Below are positions 42,317 through 51,599 of a stretch of DNA of 64,000 nt, in pieces. The DNA is from Serinicoccus hydrothermalis (lineage in GTDB: Bacteria > Actinomycetota > Actinomycetes > Actinomycetales > Dermatophilaceae). The stretch's first letter is position 1. Each line of letters begins with the position of its first letter. The notes under the pieces were generated by a model that was not told where the DNA came from, did no database searches, and saw only the letters and a program-made list of their open reading frames with translations. Made by a program: the position numbers and the translations under genes. The stretch is taken from contig NZ_CP014989.1 of the NCBI RefSeq assembly GCF_001685415.1, positions 2,728,001 to 2,792,000 on the forward strand, read 5' to 3'.

Positions 42317-42816
42317 GACGTGGGCCCGCGGCCGCCGATGAAGCCGCCCCACATGGTCTCGCTGGCGTCGCTGGTCAGCTCGACGCGGACGCGCTGCGCC
42401 TCGGGCTCGGCGATGACGACCGTCTGCGCCGGGTCCTGCAGCTCGAGGTCGACGCTGTGCTCCGGCGAGTTGACCGGCCAGGCGTCCCAGGTGAGGACCG
42501 ACCCGGAGACGTCGTCCGGCTCGATCCGGTCCATGCCCTGCATGAGCGCCATGGTGACCGGCGCCGCGGGCACCGGGTCGCAGGCCGCCGCCTGCACCTC
42601 GTCCCAGCTCGACTGCTCGGTGAGGGACTCCTCGCACTGCCGCACCTCGTAGGTGACGGTGTCGATACCCATGTAGACCCGGTAGCCGCCGTAGAGCGCG
42701 AGCAGCGCGAGTCCGAGGAGCAGCGGGAGCATCCACCACGCGTTGCGGGGCAGTCGCCCGCTGGCCGTGGCCTCGGCGTGCGTCCACCGGGCCTCGTGCC
42801 TGCTGCGGGTGCTCAC
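42286..42816 (-). CDS. Hypothetical single-pass membrane protein
   Basis: This 176-residue protein has a basic N terminus, one membrane helix (about residues 26-45, AWWMLPLLLGLALLALYGGY) and an extracytoplasmic domain with two Cys (about 60 and 79) that might form a disulfide. The C-terminal part contains SVDLELQDPAQTVVIAEPEAQRVRVEL. No family is recognised. Its 3' end overlaps purM convergently by 31 bases, an unusual arrangement that makes both ends doubly coding. Confidence 0.65.
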   Translation of the reverse strand: MSTRSRHEARWTHAEATASGRLPRNAWWMLPLLLGLALLALYGGYRVYMGIDTVTYEVRQCEESLTEQSSWDEVQAAACDPVPAAPVTMALMQGMDRIEPDDVSGSVLTWDAWPVNSPEHSVDLELQDPAQTVVIAEPEAQRVRVELTSDASETMWGGFIGGRGPTSYWVLITPAG

Positions 42817-42840
42817 CGCCCCGCCCCCGCGGTCACGGTC

Positions 42841-43089
42841 TCAGCGACCGCCTGCGGCCCAGGAGCCGTAGTCGTCGCCGCGCTCGTCGTCGGTGTGCTC
42901 GGCGTAGCTGTCGTCCTCGGGGTCGAGGTCGTCGTCATCGTCGACCTCGTCGCCCGGAGGGGAGTAGTCGAACTCGCCGCGCGTGGAGTGCAACTCCCGC
43001 TCGAGTGCGGAGAGGTCGGTGTCGGGAGCTGAGTACTTCAGCTTCCGTGCAACCTTGATCTGCTTTGCCTTGGCCCGGCCGCGCCCCAT
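42841..43089 (-). CDS. DUF3073 protein
   Basis: This 82-residue protein has the hallmark N terminus MGRGRAKAKQIKVARKLKY, a basic helix, followed by SPDTDLSALERELH-like sequence and a very acidic Asp-rich tail. DUF3073 is confined to actinobacteria and is almost always found next to purM, as here. The basic head suggests nucleic-acid or ribosome association; this is inference. Confidence 0.92.
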   Translation of the reverse strand: MGRGRAKAKQIKVARKLKYSAPDTDLSALERELHSTRGEFDYSPPGDEVDDDDDLDPEDDSYAEHTDDERGDDYGSWAAGGR

Positions 43090-43231
43090 GGCGTGACCCC
43101 CTTGCCTCGAGTCTGCCGGGGCGGCATCGCTGGCTGATCGCTCAGGTCGCGGAGCCGGCCCGGGAATGTGTGTAATCCGTGGGCCCTACGGTACATGAGA
43201 GGGGGCCGACCTCCCGCATCAGGACCCGCCG

Positions 43232-43876
43232 TCAGGAGCGTCCGCGCTGCCAGGTCCAGGCCAGCGTGCCGAGCAGCCCGGCGACCGCCACGCCCACCAC
43301 GACCCACGCCCAGCCGGGCACACCGGTCGCCGTGCTGACGGACTCCTCGGACGTCTGGCCGGAGTCGTCGGTCGTCTCCTCCTCGGTGGTCTCCTCCTCG
43401 GCACCCTGGGTCTCCTCCGGCGTGGGGGCCGGCTCGGCCTCGCTCTCCTGCGGGGCCTCGGACGACTCCTCCGGCTGGGCCTCCTCGGAGGTCTCCTCCG
43501 AAGTCTGCGCGGCCGCACCCTCGACGGTGAAGCCGAACTCTCCGGAGATCGGGTGACCGTCCTCGCTGGTCACCCGCCAGGCGACGGCATACTCCCCGTC
43601 GGTGAGGTCGTCCGCGAGGTCCTGCTCCACCTCGGTGCCGTCCACCTGCGGCTCACCGTCGGTGACCGAGCTGCCGTCCGGGGAGGTCACGGTGACGGCC
43701 GCGCCGACCTCGGCGATGTTGCCGCTGAAGGTGAGGGTGAGGTCGTCCGGGGCCTCGCCGGTGGCACCGTCGGACGGTTCGCTGCCGGTGAGCTCGTCGT
43801 GCGCCTGCGCGGTCGCGGGCACGAGGACGAGGCCGGCGGCGAGGACGGCGGCGGGCAGCGTGCGGAGGGAGGCCAT
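43232..43876 (-). CDS. CopC-domain copper-binding protein, membrane anchored
   Basis: This 214-residue protein has a signal peptide ending at AQA, leaving an N-terminal His (HDELTGSEPSDG) as in CopC Cu(II) sites. It has an Ig-like CopC domain (about 25-120) with the second His in TSEDGHPISGEF, a long Glu/Thr/Ser-rich disordered linker, and a C-terminal membrane helix plus basic anchor (VVVGVAVAGLLGTLAWTWQRGR). It probably binds copper at the outer face. The usual CopD partner is absent nearby, so delivery is unclear. Confidence 0.9.
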   Translation of the reverse strand: MASLRTLPAAVLAAGLVLVPATAQAHDELTGSEPSDGATGEAPDDLTLTFSGNIAEVGAAVTVTSPDGSSVTDGEPQVDGTEVEQDLADDLTDGEYAVAWRVTSEDGHPISGEFGFTVEGAAAQTSEETSEEAQPEESSEAPQESEAEPAPTPEETQGAEEETTEEETTDDSGQTSEESVSTATGVPGWAWVVVGVAVAGLLGTLAWTWQRGRS

Positions 43877-43921
43877 GCTCGCAGTGTAGGAGCAGACCCT
43901 GGTGCGGCCTACCCTCGCCTG

Positions 43922-44578
43922 GTGGAGCCGACGACCTACCGGACGATCGCCACCCCCGTCGTGGGGCGCCTCGAGGAGAGGCGGTCGGTCTTCGAGTGCT
44001 GGCTGCGGCGGGCCGAGGACGAGGCCGCCGCCCGGGAGGTCGTCGACGAGGCGCGGCGGACGCACTGGGACGCCGGGCACCACTGCTCGGCCTTCGTCCT
44101 CGGCGCCGACGGTTCGCTCGTGCGCAGCAACGACGACGGCGAGCCGGCCGGCAGCGCCGGTATGCCGATGCTCGAGGCGCTCACCCACGCCGGCCTCACC
44201 GAGGTGGTCGCCGTCGTCACCCGCTGGTTCGGCGGGACGAAGCTGGGCACCGGCGGGCTCGCCCGCGCCTACGGCGGGGCGGTCCGGGACGCGGTGGAGC
44301 AGGCGCCGCTGCTGACCCGGATGCTGGTGCACGAGGTCGACGTCCGCGCAGGTCACGACCTCGCGGGGCGGCTGGAGCACGACCTGCGTGCGCGCGGCGT
44401 CTCGATCGGCGACGTCCGGTATGCCCGCGACGTCACCCTGCGGCTCCAGGTGCCCGTCGCGCAGGCTTCGGGGCTGCCGGACCTGCTGGCCGAGCTGACC
44501 GCCGGGGCGGCCGAGCCGGTCCCCGGGACCGAGGGGCAGGCCTGGTTGGACGCGCCCGGCGGCCCGCGCGGCGGGTGA
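43922..44578 (+). CDS. YigZ/IMPACT family protein
   Basis: This 218-residue protein has the N-terminal UPF0029/IMPACT domain with KVR-like variants and HHCSAFVLG, SNDDGEPAGSAGMPMLEAL, and VVTRWFGGTKLGTGGLARAYG, the diagnostic segment. A short C-terminal ferredoxin-like domain follows. The family is conserved and of uncertain function, possibly binding nucleic acids or elongation factors. The start is GTG at 43922, divergent from the CopC gene. Confidence 0.93.
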   Translation: MEPTTYRTIATPVVGRLEERRSVFECWLRRAEDEAAAREVVDEARRTHWDAGHHCSAFVLGADGSLVRSNDDGEPAGSAGMPMLEALTHAGLTEVVAVVTRWFGGTKLGTGGLARAYGGAVRDAVEQAPLLTRMLVHEVDVRAGHDLAGRLEHDLRARGVSIGDVRYARDVTLRLQVPVAQASGLPDLLAELTAGAAEPVPGTEGQAWLDAPGGPRGG

Positions 44579-44646
44579 GCGTACGGCGGTGACGCTGCGG
44601 CGCTACGGTGTGTCCCACAGCGCCGACGTCGACCCGGGGAGACCCT

Positions 44647-46086
44647 ATGGAACCGATGGATCCCGTCTACGGAGCGGGCACTCTCCTGACCATCGCGGCG
44701 GTCGCCGTGGCGGTCCTGCTCTTCCTCATCATCAAGCTGCGCATGCACGCCTTCGTGGCGCTCATCTCGGTGAGCTTCCTCACCGGGCTCGCGGCCGGCA
44801 TACCCTTCGGCGAGCTCGCCGGCGTGGCCACCGGCTTCTTCGGCACCACCCTCGGCTCGGTCGCGCTGCTCGTCGGCCTCGGCGCCATGATCGGGCGCAT
44901 CCTGGAGGTCACCGGCGGTGCCCAGGTGCTCGCCGACACCATGATCAACCGCTTCGGCGAGCAACGGGCCCCGCTCGCGCTCGGCGTGGCCGCGCTGTTC
45001 TTCGGCATCCCGATCTTCTTCGACGCCGGCCTGGTCGTCTTTCTGCCCATCATCTTCTCCGTCGCCCGACGCTTCGGCGGGTCGGTGCTGCTGTATGCCC
45101 TCCCCGCCGCCGGCGCCTTCGCCGCGATGCACGCCATCGTGCCCCCGCACCCCGGCCCGGTGACCGCGGCGACCGAGCTCGGCGGGTCCATCGGGCTCAG
45201 CCTGCTCATCGGCCTCCCCGTCGCCTTCGTCGCGTGGTACGTCGGCGTCTACCTCGTCACCACCGCCTACGCCGGCAAGATCATGGTGCCGATCAACGAC
45301 AGCATGCTGCGCGGCACGGTGTCCGGCGAGCCGGGCGACCTGGACGACGGCGACGACGACGCCCGCGCCGAGCGGATCGCGAGCGGCGAGGAGGAGGTCG
45401 CTCCGCCGTCCTTCGGGATGGTCCTGGGGCTGCTGCTGCTGCCCTTCGTCCTCATCGCGCTCAACACCGGGATCGGCACGCTGCGCTCGGCCGAGGTGCT
45501 CGGCGACAACGTGGTCCTGGACGCCCTCGTCTTCATCGGCCAGACCCCGGTCGCGCTGCTCATCACCCTGCTCGTCACCACCTACGTGCTCGGCACCAAG
45601 GGCAGGTCGCTGGCCACCGTCGAGAGCCTGCTCAACGACGCGCTCGGGCCGATCTGCGCGATCATCCTCATCACCGGCGCGGGTGGCATGTTCGGCGGCG
45701 TCCTGCGCTACTCCGGCATCGGCTCGGCGCTCTCGGACAGCCTGTCCGACCTCGGCCTGCCGCTCATCGTGTCCGCCTTCCTCATCGCCACCCTGCTCCG
45801 GGTGGCCCAGGGCTCGGCGACGGTGGCGCTGACCACCACCGCGGGCCTCATCTCGGCCGCCGTGGCGGCGGACGGCCTGTCCGACCTCAAGATCGCCTGC
45901 CTCGTGCTCGCGATCGCCGCCGGGGCCACGGTCCTCTCCCACGTCAACGACTCGGGCTTCTGGCTGGTCAGCCGCTTCTTCGGGATGGACGTCAAGACCA
46001 CGCTGCGGACCTGGACGGTCATGGAGACGACCCTGGGCCTGACGATCTTCGTCCTGGCCCTCGGCCTCTGGGTCGTGGTGCCGTGA
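44647..46086 (+). CDS. GntP-family gluconate:H+ symporter
   Basis: This 479-residue permease has 12-14 predicted helices and family landmarks GGAQVLADTMINRFGEQRAP, FFGIPIFFDAGLVVFLPI, HAIVPPHPGP, RVAQGSATVALTTTAGL and SHVNDSGFWLVSRFF. It imports gluconate or a related sugar acid. The gluconokinase gene overlaps its stop (GTGA), so the pair forms an uptake-plus-phosphorylation operon feeding 6-phosphogluconate into the pentose-phosphate route. The ATG at 44647 was chosen, with an earlier in-frame codon at 44608 unsupported. Confidence 0.95.
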   Translation: MEPMDPVYGAGTLLTIAAVAVAVLLFLIIKLRMHAFVALISVSFLTGLAAGIPFGELAGVATGFFGTTLGSVALLVGLGAMIGRILEVTGGAQVLADTMINRFGEQRAPLALGVAALFFGIPIFFDAGLVVFLPIIFSVARRFGGSVLLYALPAAGAFAAMHAIVPPHPGPVTAATELGGSIGLSLLIGLPVAFVAWYVGVYLVTTAYAGKIMVPINDSMLRGTVSGEPGDLDDGDDDARAERIASGEEEVAPPSFGMVLGLLLLPFVLIALNTGIGTLRSAEVLGDNVVLDALVFIGQTPVALLITLLVTTYVLGTKGRSLATVESLLNDALGPICAIILITGAGGMFGGVLRYSGIGSALSDSLSDLGLPLIVSAFLIATLLRVAQGSATVALTTTAGLISAAVAADGLSDLKIACLVLAIAAGATVLSHVNDSGFWLVSRFFGMDVKTTLRTWTVMETTLGLTIFVLALGLWVVVP

Positions 46087-46607
46087 CGCCGCTGCCCGAC
46101 CCGGTCGCGGAGCCGATCCACCTCGTGGTCATGGGGGTGTCCGGCACCGGCAAGTCGACGATCGCGCAGGCGCTGCACAGCCGGCTCGGCTGGGACTTCG
46201 CCGAAGGGGACGACTTCCACCCGGAGGCCAACGTCGCCAAGATGGCCAGCGGTCGCCCGCTCGTCGACGAGGACCGGTGGCCCTGGCTGGAGGCCCTGGC
46301 CGGCTGGACCCGCGAGCGGGACGCGCGCGCGGAGCCGACGATCCTCACCTGCTCCGCGCTGCGCCACGTCTACCGCGACATCCTGCGGCGCGGGGGCGAG
46401 GGCACGTGGTTCGTCCACCTCGTCGGCGACAAGGGCCTGCTGCTGGACCGGATGAGCACGCGCGACCACTTCATGCCGCCCTCGCTCCTGGAGTCCCAGC
46501 TCGACACCCTCGAGCCGCTGGGGGCCGAGGAGCGCGGCGCGACCTACGACGTCGCGAACCCGCCGGAGCGGATCGCGCGCATGGTGCTCGCGCAGCTGGA
46601 CCGCTGA
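46083..46607 (+). CDS. gntK: Gluconokinase
   Basis: This kinase phosphorylates gluconate to 6-phosphogluconate with ATP. The 174-residue P-loop kinase has Walker A GVSGTGKST (residues 18-26), FAEGDDFHPEANVAKMASGRPL, WPWLEAL, TCSALRHVYRDILR and RDHFMPPSLLESQ, all typical of the GntK family. The GTG start overlaps the GntP stop by four bases. The alpha-glucosidase follows at 46628. Confidence 0.96.
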   Translation: MTPLPDPVAEPIHLVVMGVSGTGKSTIAQALHSRLGWDFAEGDDFHPEANVAKMASGRPLVDEDRWPWLEALAGWTRERDARAEPTILTCSALRHVYRDILRRGGEGTWFVHLVGDKGLLLDRMSTRDHFMPPSLLESQLDTLEPLGAEERGATYDVANPPERIARMVLAQLDR

Positions 46608-46627
46608 GCGGCGCATACAGTCGCGGT

Positions 46628-48337
46628 ATGCCCGCGCCCCTCGACGCCCCGCTGCCCCGCGACTGGTGGAGCTCCGCCGTCGTCTACCAGATCTACCCGC
46701 GCAGCTTCGCCGACGGCGACGGGGACGGCATCGGGGACCTGCGCGGCGTGCTGGACCACCTCGACCACCTGGAGCACCTCGGGGTGGACGTGGTCTGGCT
46801 CAGCCCGGTCTACCGGAGCCCGCAGGACGACAACGGCTACGACATCAGCGACTACCAGGACATCGACCCGGTCTTCGGCTCGCTGGAGGTGATGGACGAG
46901 CTGATCGCCGCCCTGCACGGGCGGGGGATCCGCCTGGTCATGGACCTCGTGGTCAACCACACCAGCGACGAGCACCCCTGGTTCGAGGACAGCCGCTCCT
47001 CCCCGGTGTCGGACCGGCGCGACTGGTACTGGTGGCGCCCGCCGCGGGAGGGGCATACCGGAGGGGAGCCGGGCGCCGAGCCGACCGACTGGCGCTCCTT
47101 CTTCTCCGGGCCGGCGTGGGAGTTCGACGAGGCGACGGGGGAGTACTACCTGCACCTGTTCAGCCGCAAGCAGCCCGACCTGAACTGGGAGAACCCGCAG
47201 GTCAGGGAGTCGGTCTACGCGATGATGCGGTGGTGGCTGGACCGGGGCGTCGACGGTTTCCGGATGGACGTCATCAACCTCGTCTCCAAGCCCGGGACCC
47301 TCACCGACGGCGACTGCTTCCACTCCGTGGTCGACGGTCCGCGGATGCACGAGTTCCTCGCCGAGATGCGCCGCGAGGTCTTCGCCGACCACCCTCGCGC
47401 CTTCCTCACGGTGGGCGAGACGCCCGGCGTCGACGTCGACACCGCCCGCCGCTACACCGACCCGGAGCGCGGGGAGGTGGACATGGTCTTCCAGTTCGAG
47501 CACGTCGACCTCGGCATCGGGGCGGGCGGGAAGTTCGACCGGGTGCCGGTCACCATGCCCGAGCTGCGCGAGAGCCTCATGCGCTGGCAGACCGGCCTCG
47601 CCGACCGGGGGTGGAACAGCCTCTACTGGGACAACCACGACCAGCCGCGGGCGGTGTCCCGGTTCGGCGACGACGACCCGGCGTGGCGCGAGCGCTCGGC
47701 CAAGACCCTGGCGAGCGTGCTGCACACCCTGCGCGGGACGCCGTACGTCTACCAGGGCGAGGAGCTGGGGATGACGAACCTCCCCTTCGCGACGCTCGCC
47801 GACCTGCGCGACATCGAGTCGCTCAACCACGTCGCCGAGCAGGAGGTCGCCGGCGTCGGCTTCGAGGAGCTGCTCGCGGGCCTGCGCGAGGTGAGCCGCG
47901 ACAACGCCCGGACCCCGGTGCAGTGGAGCGCCGCACCGGGGGCAGGGTTCACCGACGGCGAGCCGTGGATCGGCGTCAACCCCAACCACCGGGAGATCAA
48001 CGCCGAGGCGCAGGTGGGCGTCGCCGGCTCCGTCCTCGAGCACTACCGCGCGCTCGTCGCGCTCCGGCACGAGCACGAGGTGGTGGCCCGCGGCGGCATC
48101 ACCCCGCTGGCGATGGATCACCCCGACCTGTGGGCCTTCGGGCGTGAGCTCGACGGCGTCGAGCTGCTGACCCTGGCCTCCTTCACCCGCGAGCCGCTCA
48201 CCCTGCCCGAGGGTCTGCTCGACGGCTGGCGGGACGCCGCCGTGGCGGTGTCGACCTCGACCGAGGCCGCCGCCGGGGTGCAGGAGGGCGGCGTGCTGCT
48301 GGGCTGGGAGTCGGTGGTCCTGCTCAGAGGAGCCTGA
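46628..48337 (+). CDS. Alpha-glucosidase, GH13 (oligo-1,6-glucosidase type)
   Basis: This 569-residue GH13 enzyme has the (beta/alpha)8 barrel signatures: VVYQIYPRSFADGDGDGIGD, DLVVNHTSDEHPWF, nucleophile Asp214 in GFRMDVINL, acid/base Glu264 in LTVGETPGV, and Asp338 in YWDNHDQPR. It is shorter in the C-terminal domain than typical enzymes. The likely substrates are malto- or isomalto-oligosaccharides or sucrose isomers; it is cytoplasmic (no signal). It follows gntK by 20 bases, and its 3' end overlaps the convergent amidohydrolase gene by 14 bases. Confidence 0.93.
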   Translation: MPAPLDAPLPRDWWSSAVVYQIYPRSFADGDGDGIGDLRGVLDHLDHLEHLGVDVVWLSPVYRSPQDDNGYDISDYQDIDPVFGSLEVMDELIAALHGRGIRLVMDLVVNHTSDEHPWFEDSRSSPVSDRRDWYWWRPPREGHTGGEPGAEPTDWRSFFSGPAWEFDEATGEYYLHLFSRKQPDLNWENPQVRESVYAMMRWWLDRGVDGFRMDVINLVSKPGTLTDGDCFHSVVDGPRMHEFLAEMRREVFADHPRAFLTVGETPGVDVDTARRYTDPERGEVDMVFQFEHVDLGIGAGGKFDRVPVTMPELRESLMRWQTGLADRGWNSLYWDNHDQPRAVSRFGDDDPAWRERSAKTLASVLHTLRGTPYVYQGEELGMTNLPFATLADLRDIESLNHVAEQEVAGVGFEELLAGLREVSRDNARTPVQWSAAPGAGFTDGEPWIGVNPNHREINAEAQVGVAGSVLEHYRALVALRHEHEVVARGGITPLAMDHPDLWAFGRELDGVELLTLASFTREPLTLPEGLLDGWRDAAVAVSTSTEAAAGVQEGGVLLGWESVVLLRGA

Positions 48338-49535
48338 GCGCGTCCGCGACCACGCGCCCGCGGTGCAGGACGGTCCGGTCACCGGGCCGGTCCATGACCG
48401 CCGACGTCGGGGTCTCGCCGGCGACGAGGAGCAGGTCGGCCCGGTCACCGACCGCGAGGCCCGGCCGGTCCTCGACGCCGGTGAGCCGCGGCATACCCGG
48501 GTCCATGATGCTGGCGCCGCCGCGGGTGGCGACGGCGAGCGCGTGCTCGACGAGGGCGTCGGCCCGGAACCCGTGGGTGAAGGCCAGCTGCCAGGTGCGG
48601 TCGAGCATGTCGCCGTTGCCGTAGGGCGACCAGTAGTCGCGCTGGCCGTCCTCGCCGAGCCCCACGCGCACCCCGGCCTCGGCGAGCTGCGCGAGCGGCA
48701 GGGTCTGCCGGCCGCCGGGGGCGACGGTCGCCGTGGCGACGTCGAGCTCGGCGAGGCGCTCCACGAGGGCCGCGGTCTGCGGCTCGGTGCCGTCCCAGAG
48801 GCCGTAGCCGTGCGAGATGAGCACCTGGCCCTGCATCCCGAGCGCCTCGGTGCGCTCGCAGATGAGGTCGGCGGAGAAGCGTCCGAGCTCGCCCGGCTCG
48901 TGCAGGTGGATGTCGACGGGCACGGTATGCCGTTGCGCGAGCTCGAAGACGAGGTCCAGGTGACGCGCCGGGTCGCGGTCCAGCGAGCAGGGGTCGATGC
49001 CGCCCACCACGTCCGCCCCGGCCCGCAGCGCCTCCTCGAGCACCTCGACCGAGCCCTGCTCGCGCAGCAGCCCCGCCTGCGGGAAGGCGATGACCTGGAC
49101 CTCGGCCCGCTCGCTGTGGGTCTCGCGGGCGGCGAGCACCGCCTCGAGCCGCTCCAGGCCGCAGTCGACGTCGACCTGCGCGAAGGAGCGCACCCGGGTG
49201 GTGCCCCGGGCGATCATGAGCTCCAGCGTGTGGTCGACCCGTTCGACGAGACCGACCTCCGCGTCCCGCCAGTGCTCCCGGTCGTTGAGCATCATCGTCC
49301 ACACGCCGGGGCCGCCGGTGTGCGGGCGGAAGGGCAGCCCCAGCCGGGTGGAGTCGAGGTGCACGTGGACGTCGGCGAAGGCGGGCAGGAGCAGCCGGCC
49401 CCGTCCCTCCAGGACGACCTCGCCGGTGGTCGAGGGCCTGTCCGGGGAGGGGGCGGTGACCTGCGTGATGTGCTCGCCCTCGACCCGGACGTCGCAGGGA
49501 GGGCCGCCCCAGGAGCGGACGTCGGTGATCCACAT
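48324..49535 (-). CDS. Amidohydrolase (cytosine deaminase-like)
   Basis: This 403-residue metal-dependent hydrolase of the CodA/AtzB branch has the metal ligands in DVHVHLDST (His57, His59), HLHEPGELGRFS (about 213), LISHGYGLWDG (about 243) and the Asp of GLGEDGQRDYWSPYG (about 298). It probably deaminates a pyrimidine or guanidine-type heterocycle; cytosine is a guess based on resemblance. It is monocistronic. Its stop overlaps the end of the alpha-glucosidase gene. Confidence 0.87.
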   Translation of the reverse strand: MWITDVRSWGGPPCDVRVEGEHITQVTAPSPDRPSTTGEVVLEGRGRLLLPAFADVHVHLDSTRLGLPFRPHTGGPGVWTMMLNDREHWRDAEVGLVERVDHTLELMIARGTTRVRSFAQVDVDCGLERLEAVLAARETHSERAEVQVIAFPQAGLLREQGSVEVLEEALRAGADVVGGIDPCSLDRDPARHLDLVFELAQRHTVPVDIHLHEPGELGRFSADLICERTEALGMQGQVLISHGYGLWDGTEPQTAALVERLAELDVATATVAPGGRQTLPLAQLAEAGVRVGLGEDGQRDYWSPYGNGDMLDRTWQLAFTHGFRADALVEHALAVATRGGASIMDPGMPRLTGVEDRPGLAVGDRADLLLVAGETPTSAVMDRPGDRTVLHRGRVVADALRLL

Positions 49536-49570
49536 GCCGGTCAGCCTACGGAGGGCGGCCTGCACGCAGG

Positions 49571-49600
49571 ACGGGGCGCGACCTGTCGGTCGCGCCCCGT
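49571..49600. terminator. Terminator between amidohydrolase start side and SPFH gene
   Basis: A perfect 13-bp hairpin (49571-49583 with 49588-49600, loop TGTC) lies 28 bases downstream of the SPFH-protein gene, which is transcribed towards it from the minus strand. Confidence 0.85.
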
Positions 49601-49627
49601 CCCGTCCCGCTGCTCAGCGTCGAGCGG

Positions 49628-50950
49628 TCAGCTCTGCTCGTCCCGTCGCCACGGCTGGCCCTCGCCCTCAGGCCGTTCCCACGGCTCAGCCTCCGGGTCC
49701 GCCTGCGCCTGCGCGTCGGCGTCGCCCTGCTCCTGCGCCTGGCCGGCCTGCTGGCCGAGGTCGGGCGCGACCTGCTCGGGCTGGGAGAGCTCGCCGAGCT
49801 CGCCCTGCTGGCCCTCGTCGGCCTGGCCGGTGGCCGCACGCTTGGCCTTCTCCGCGGCCTCGGCGATCGCCTGGTCGGCCTCCTTGCGGGACCGGCTGGT
49901 GGTCGTCGTCTCGGCGTCGCGGGTGGCGCCCTGCGCCTCCTCGCGGGCCCGGCGCAGCGCCTCGCGCGGGTCCTCCAGGGTGGGGGTGTCCATGTCGTCC
50001 AGGCCCATGTCGCCGGCGTCGGAGCTGATGCCCTGCGAGGGGGCGTCGAGCGCCGCGGTGTCGCCGGGGCGGGCACCGCCGAGCGCGTTGCCGATGCCCG
50101 ACAGCGCGGCCGTGAGCTCGGTCGGCACGACCCACATCTGGTTGGAGTCGCCCTTGGCGATCTCGGGCAGCATCTGGAGGTACTGGTAGGCCAGCAGCTT
50201 GCTGTCCGGGTTGCCCTTGTGGATGGCGTCGAAGACCTGCAGGATCGCGCGGGCCTCACCCTGCGACTCCAGGATCGCCGACTGCGCGGTGCCCTCGGCC
50301 TTGAGGATCTGGGCCTGCTTCTCACCCTCGGCGGTGAGGATCTGGCTCTGCTTGACACCCTCGGCGTTGAGGATCGCGGCGCGCCGGTCGCGCTCGGCGC
50401 GCATTTGCTTCTCCATCGAGTCCTGCACGCTGGCGGGCGGGTCGATCGCCTTGAGCTCGACCCGGTTGACCCGGATGCCCCAGCGGCCGGTCGCCTCGTC
50501 CAGCACCCCGCGCAGCTGGCCGTTGATCATGTCGCGGCTGGTCAGCGTCTGCTCCAGGTCGAGGGAGCCGATGACGTTGCGCAGCGTGGTGACGGTGAGC
50601 TGCTCGATGCCCTGGATGTAGTTGGCGATCTCGTAGGTCGCCGCCTTGGGGTCCGTGGGCTGGAAGTAGATGACGGTGTCGATCGAGACCACCAGGTTGT
50701 CGCTGGTGATCACCGGCTGCGGCGGGAAGCTCACGACCTGCTCGCGCAGGTCGACCACCGAGCGCGGCCGGTCGATGAAGGGCACGAGGAAGTGCAGCCC
50801 GGCGTCCAGCGTGCGGTCGTACTTACCGAGCCGCTCGACGATGACGCTCGTCGCCTGCGGCACGATCCGGATCGCCCGGGCGATCGCCACGACGACGAAG
50901 AGCGCCAGCAGCAGCACGACGACCCAGACGATGAGGTTGATGGGATCCAT
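49628..50950 (-). CDS. SPFH/Band-7 (stomatin-like, QmcA type) membrane protein
   Basis: This 440-residue protein has an N-terminal membrane helix (about residues 5-27), the SPFH domain (IVPQATSVIVERLGKYDRTLDAGLHFLVPF, in parts, to about 260) with a coiled-coil AEGEKQAQILKAEG region, and a ~170-residue Ala/Gln/Glu-rich acidic C-terminal extension that is longer than in E. coli QmcA. SPFH proteins form membrane cages or rafts that regulate proteases and membrane quality. The next gene upstream encodes an NfeD-type partner, the usual pairing. Confidence 0.93.
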   Translation of the reverse strand: MDPINLIVWVVVLLLALFVVVAIARAIRIVPQATSVIVERLGKYDRTLDAGLHFLVPFIDRPRSVVDLREQVVSFPPQPVITSDNLVVSIDTVIYFQPTDPKAATYEIANYIQGIEQLTVTTLRNVIGSLDLEQTLTSRDMINGQLRGVLDEATGRWGIRVNRVELKAIDPPASVQDSMEKQMRAERDRRAAILNAEGVKQSQILTAEGEKQAQILKAEGTAQSAILESQGEARAILQVFDAIHKGNPDSKLLAYQYLQMLPEIAKGDSNQMWVVPTELTAALSGIGNALGGARPGDTAALDAPSQGISSDAGDMGLDDMDTPTLEDPREALRRAREEAQGATRDAETTTTSRSRKEADQAIAEAAEKAKRAATGQADEGQQGELGELSQPEQVAPDLGQQAGQAQEQGDADAQAQADPEAEPWERPEGEGQPWRRDEQS

Positions 50951-51001
50951 GTGGATTCTCCTTGGTCGGTTCCAGCGAAGGTATGCGGGAGCGCCGGCCG
51001 G

Positions 51002-51496
51002 TCAGGCGGGCGGCGGTTCCAGGTCGAAGGGCTTGTCCTCGGGCGTGGAGGCGGCGACCACCGCCGTCGCCCCGTCGATGCGGACCACGGTGACCAGGTC
51101 ACCGGTGGCGAAGGTCTGACCCTCCAGCTCGGCCCGCGCGGTCCAGTCCTCACCGCGCAGCTTGACCAGCCCGTCGCGGTCGGAGACCGGCTCCAGCACC
51201 GTCGCGGTCTGGCCCACGTGGCCCGCGACGCCCATGGGGCCGCCGCGTCCCTCCAGGCGGAGGTACTTCAGCGCGACCGGGCGCAGGGCGAAGACGAACA
51301 GGCCCGAGGCGACCGCGAAGAGCAGCACCTGCCAGATGATGCCGATCCCGGCGCCGGCGACCACCGCGGTCACCAGCGCGCCCAGCGCGAGCATGAGGAA
51401 CAACAGGTCCAGGGTCGTCATCTCGACGATCCCGAACGTCAGGGCCGCACCGATCCACCACAGCCATTGTGGCGAGTCTCGTAGCCATTCAGGCAT
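51002..51496 (-). CDS. NfeD-like membrane protein
   Basis: This 164-residue protein has three or four N-terminal membrane helices (WLWWIGAALTFGIVEM, LLFLMLALGALVTAVV, WQVLLFAVASGLFVFALRP), then a C-terminal OB-fold NfeD domain with VGQTATVLEPVSDRDGLVKLRGEDWTARAE, in parts. It works with the SPFH protein encoded 51 bases downstream, probably in membrane-domain organisation. AAGGAG lies 6-11 bases before the ATG at 51496. Confidence 0.92.
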   Translation of the reverse strand: MPEWLRDSPQWLWWIGAALTFGIVEMTTLDLLFLMLALGALVTAVVAGAGIGIIWQVLLFAVASGLFVFALRPVALKYLRLEGRGGPMGVAGHVGQTATVLEPVSDRDGLVKLRGEDWTARAELEGQTFATGDLVTVVRIDGATAVVAASTPEDKPFDLEPPPA

Positions 51497-51599
51497 CGCA
51501 GGCTCCTTTCCCCTGTGACGGTCCAGCCTAGGGGGTTGACGTGCGCGGGGCGCGGCGGGTTCCCTCCGAGGGCCGCGCCCGGCGTGCAGACTGTGACCT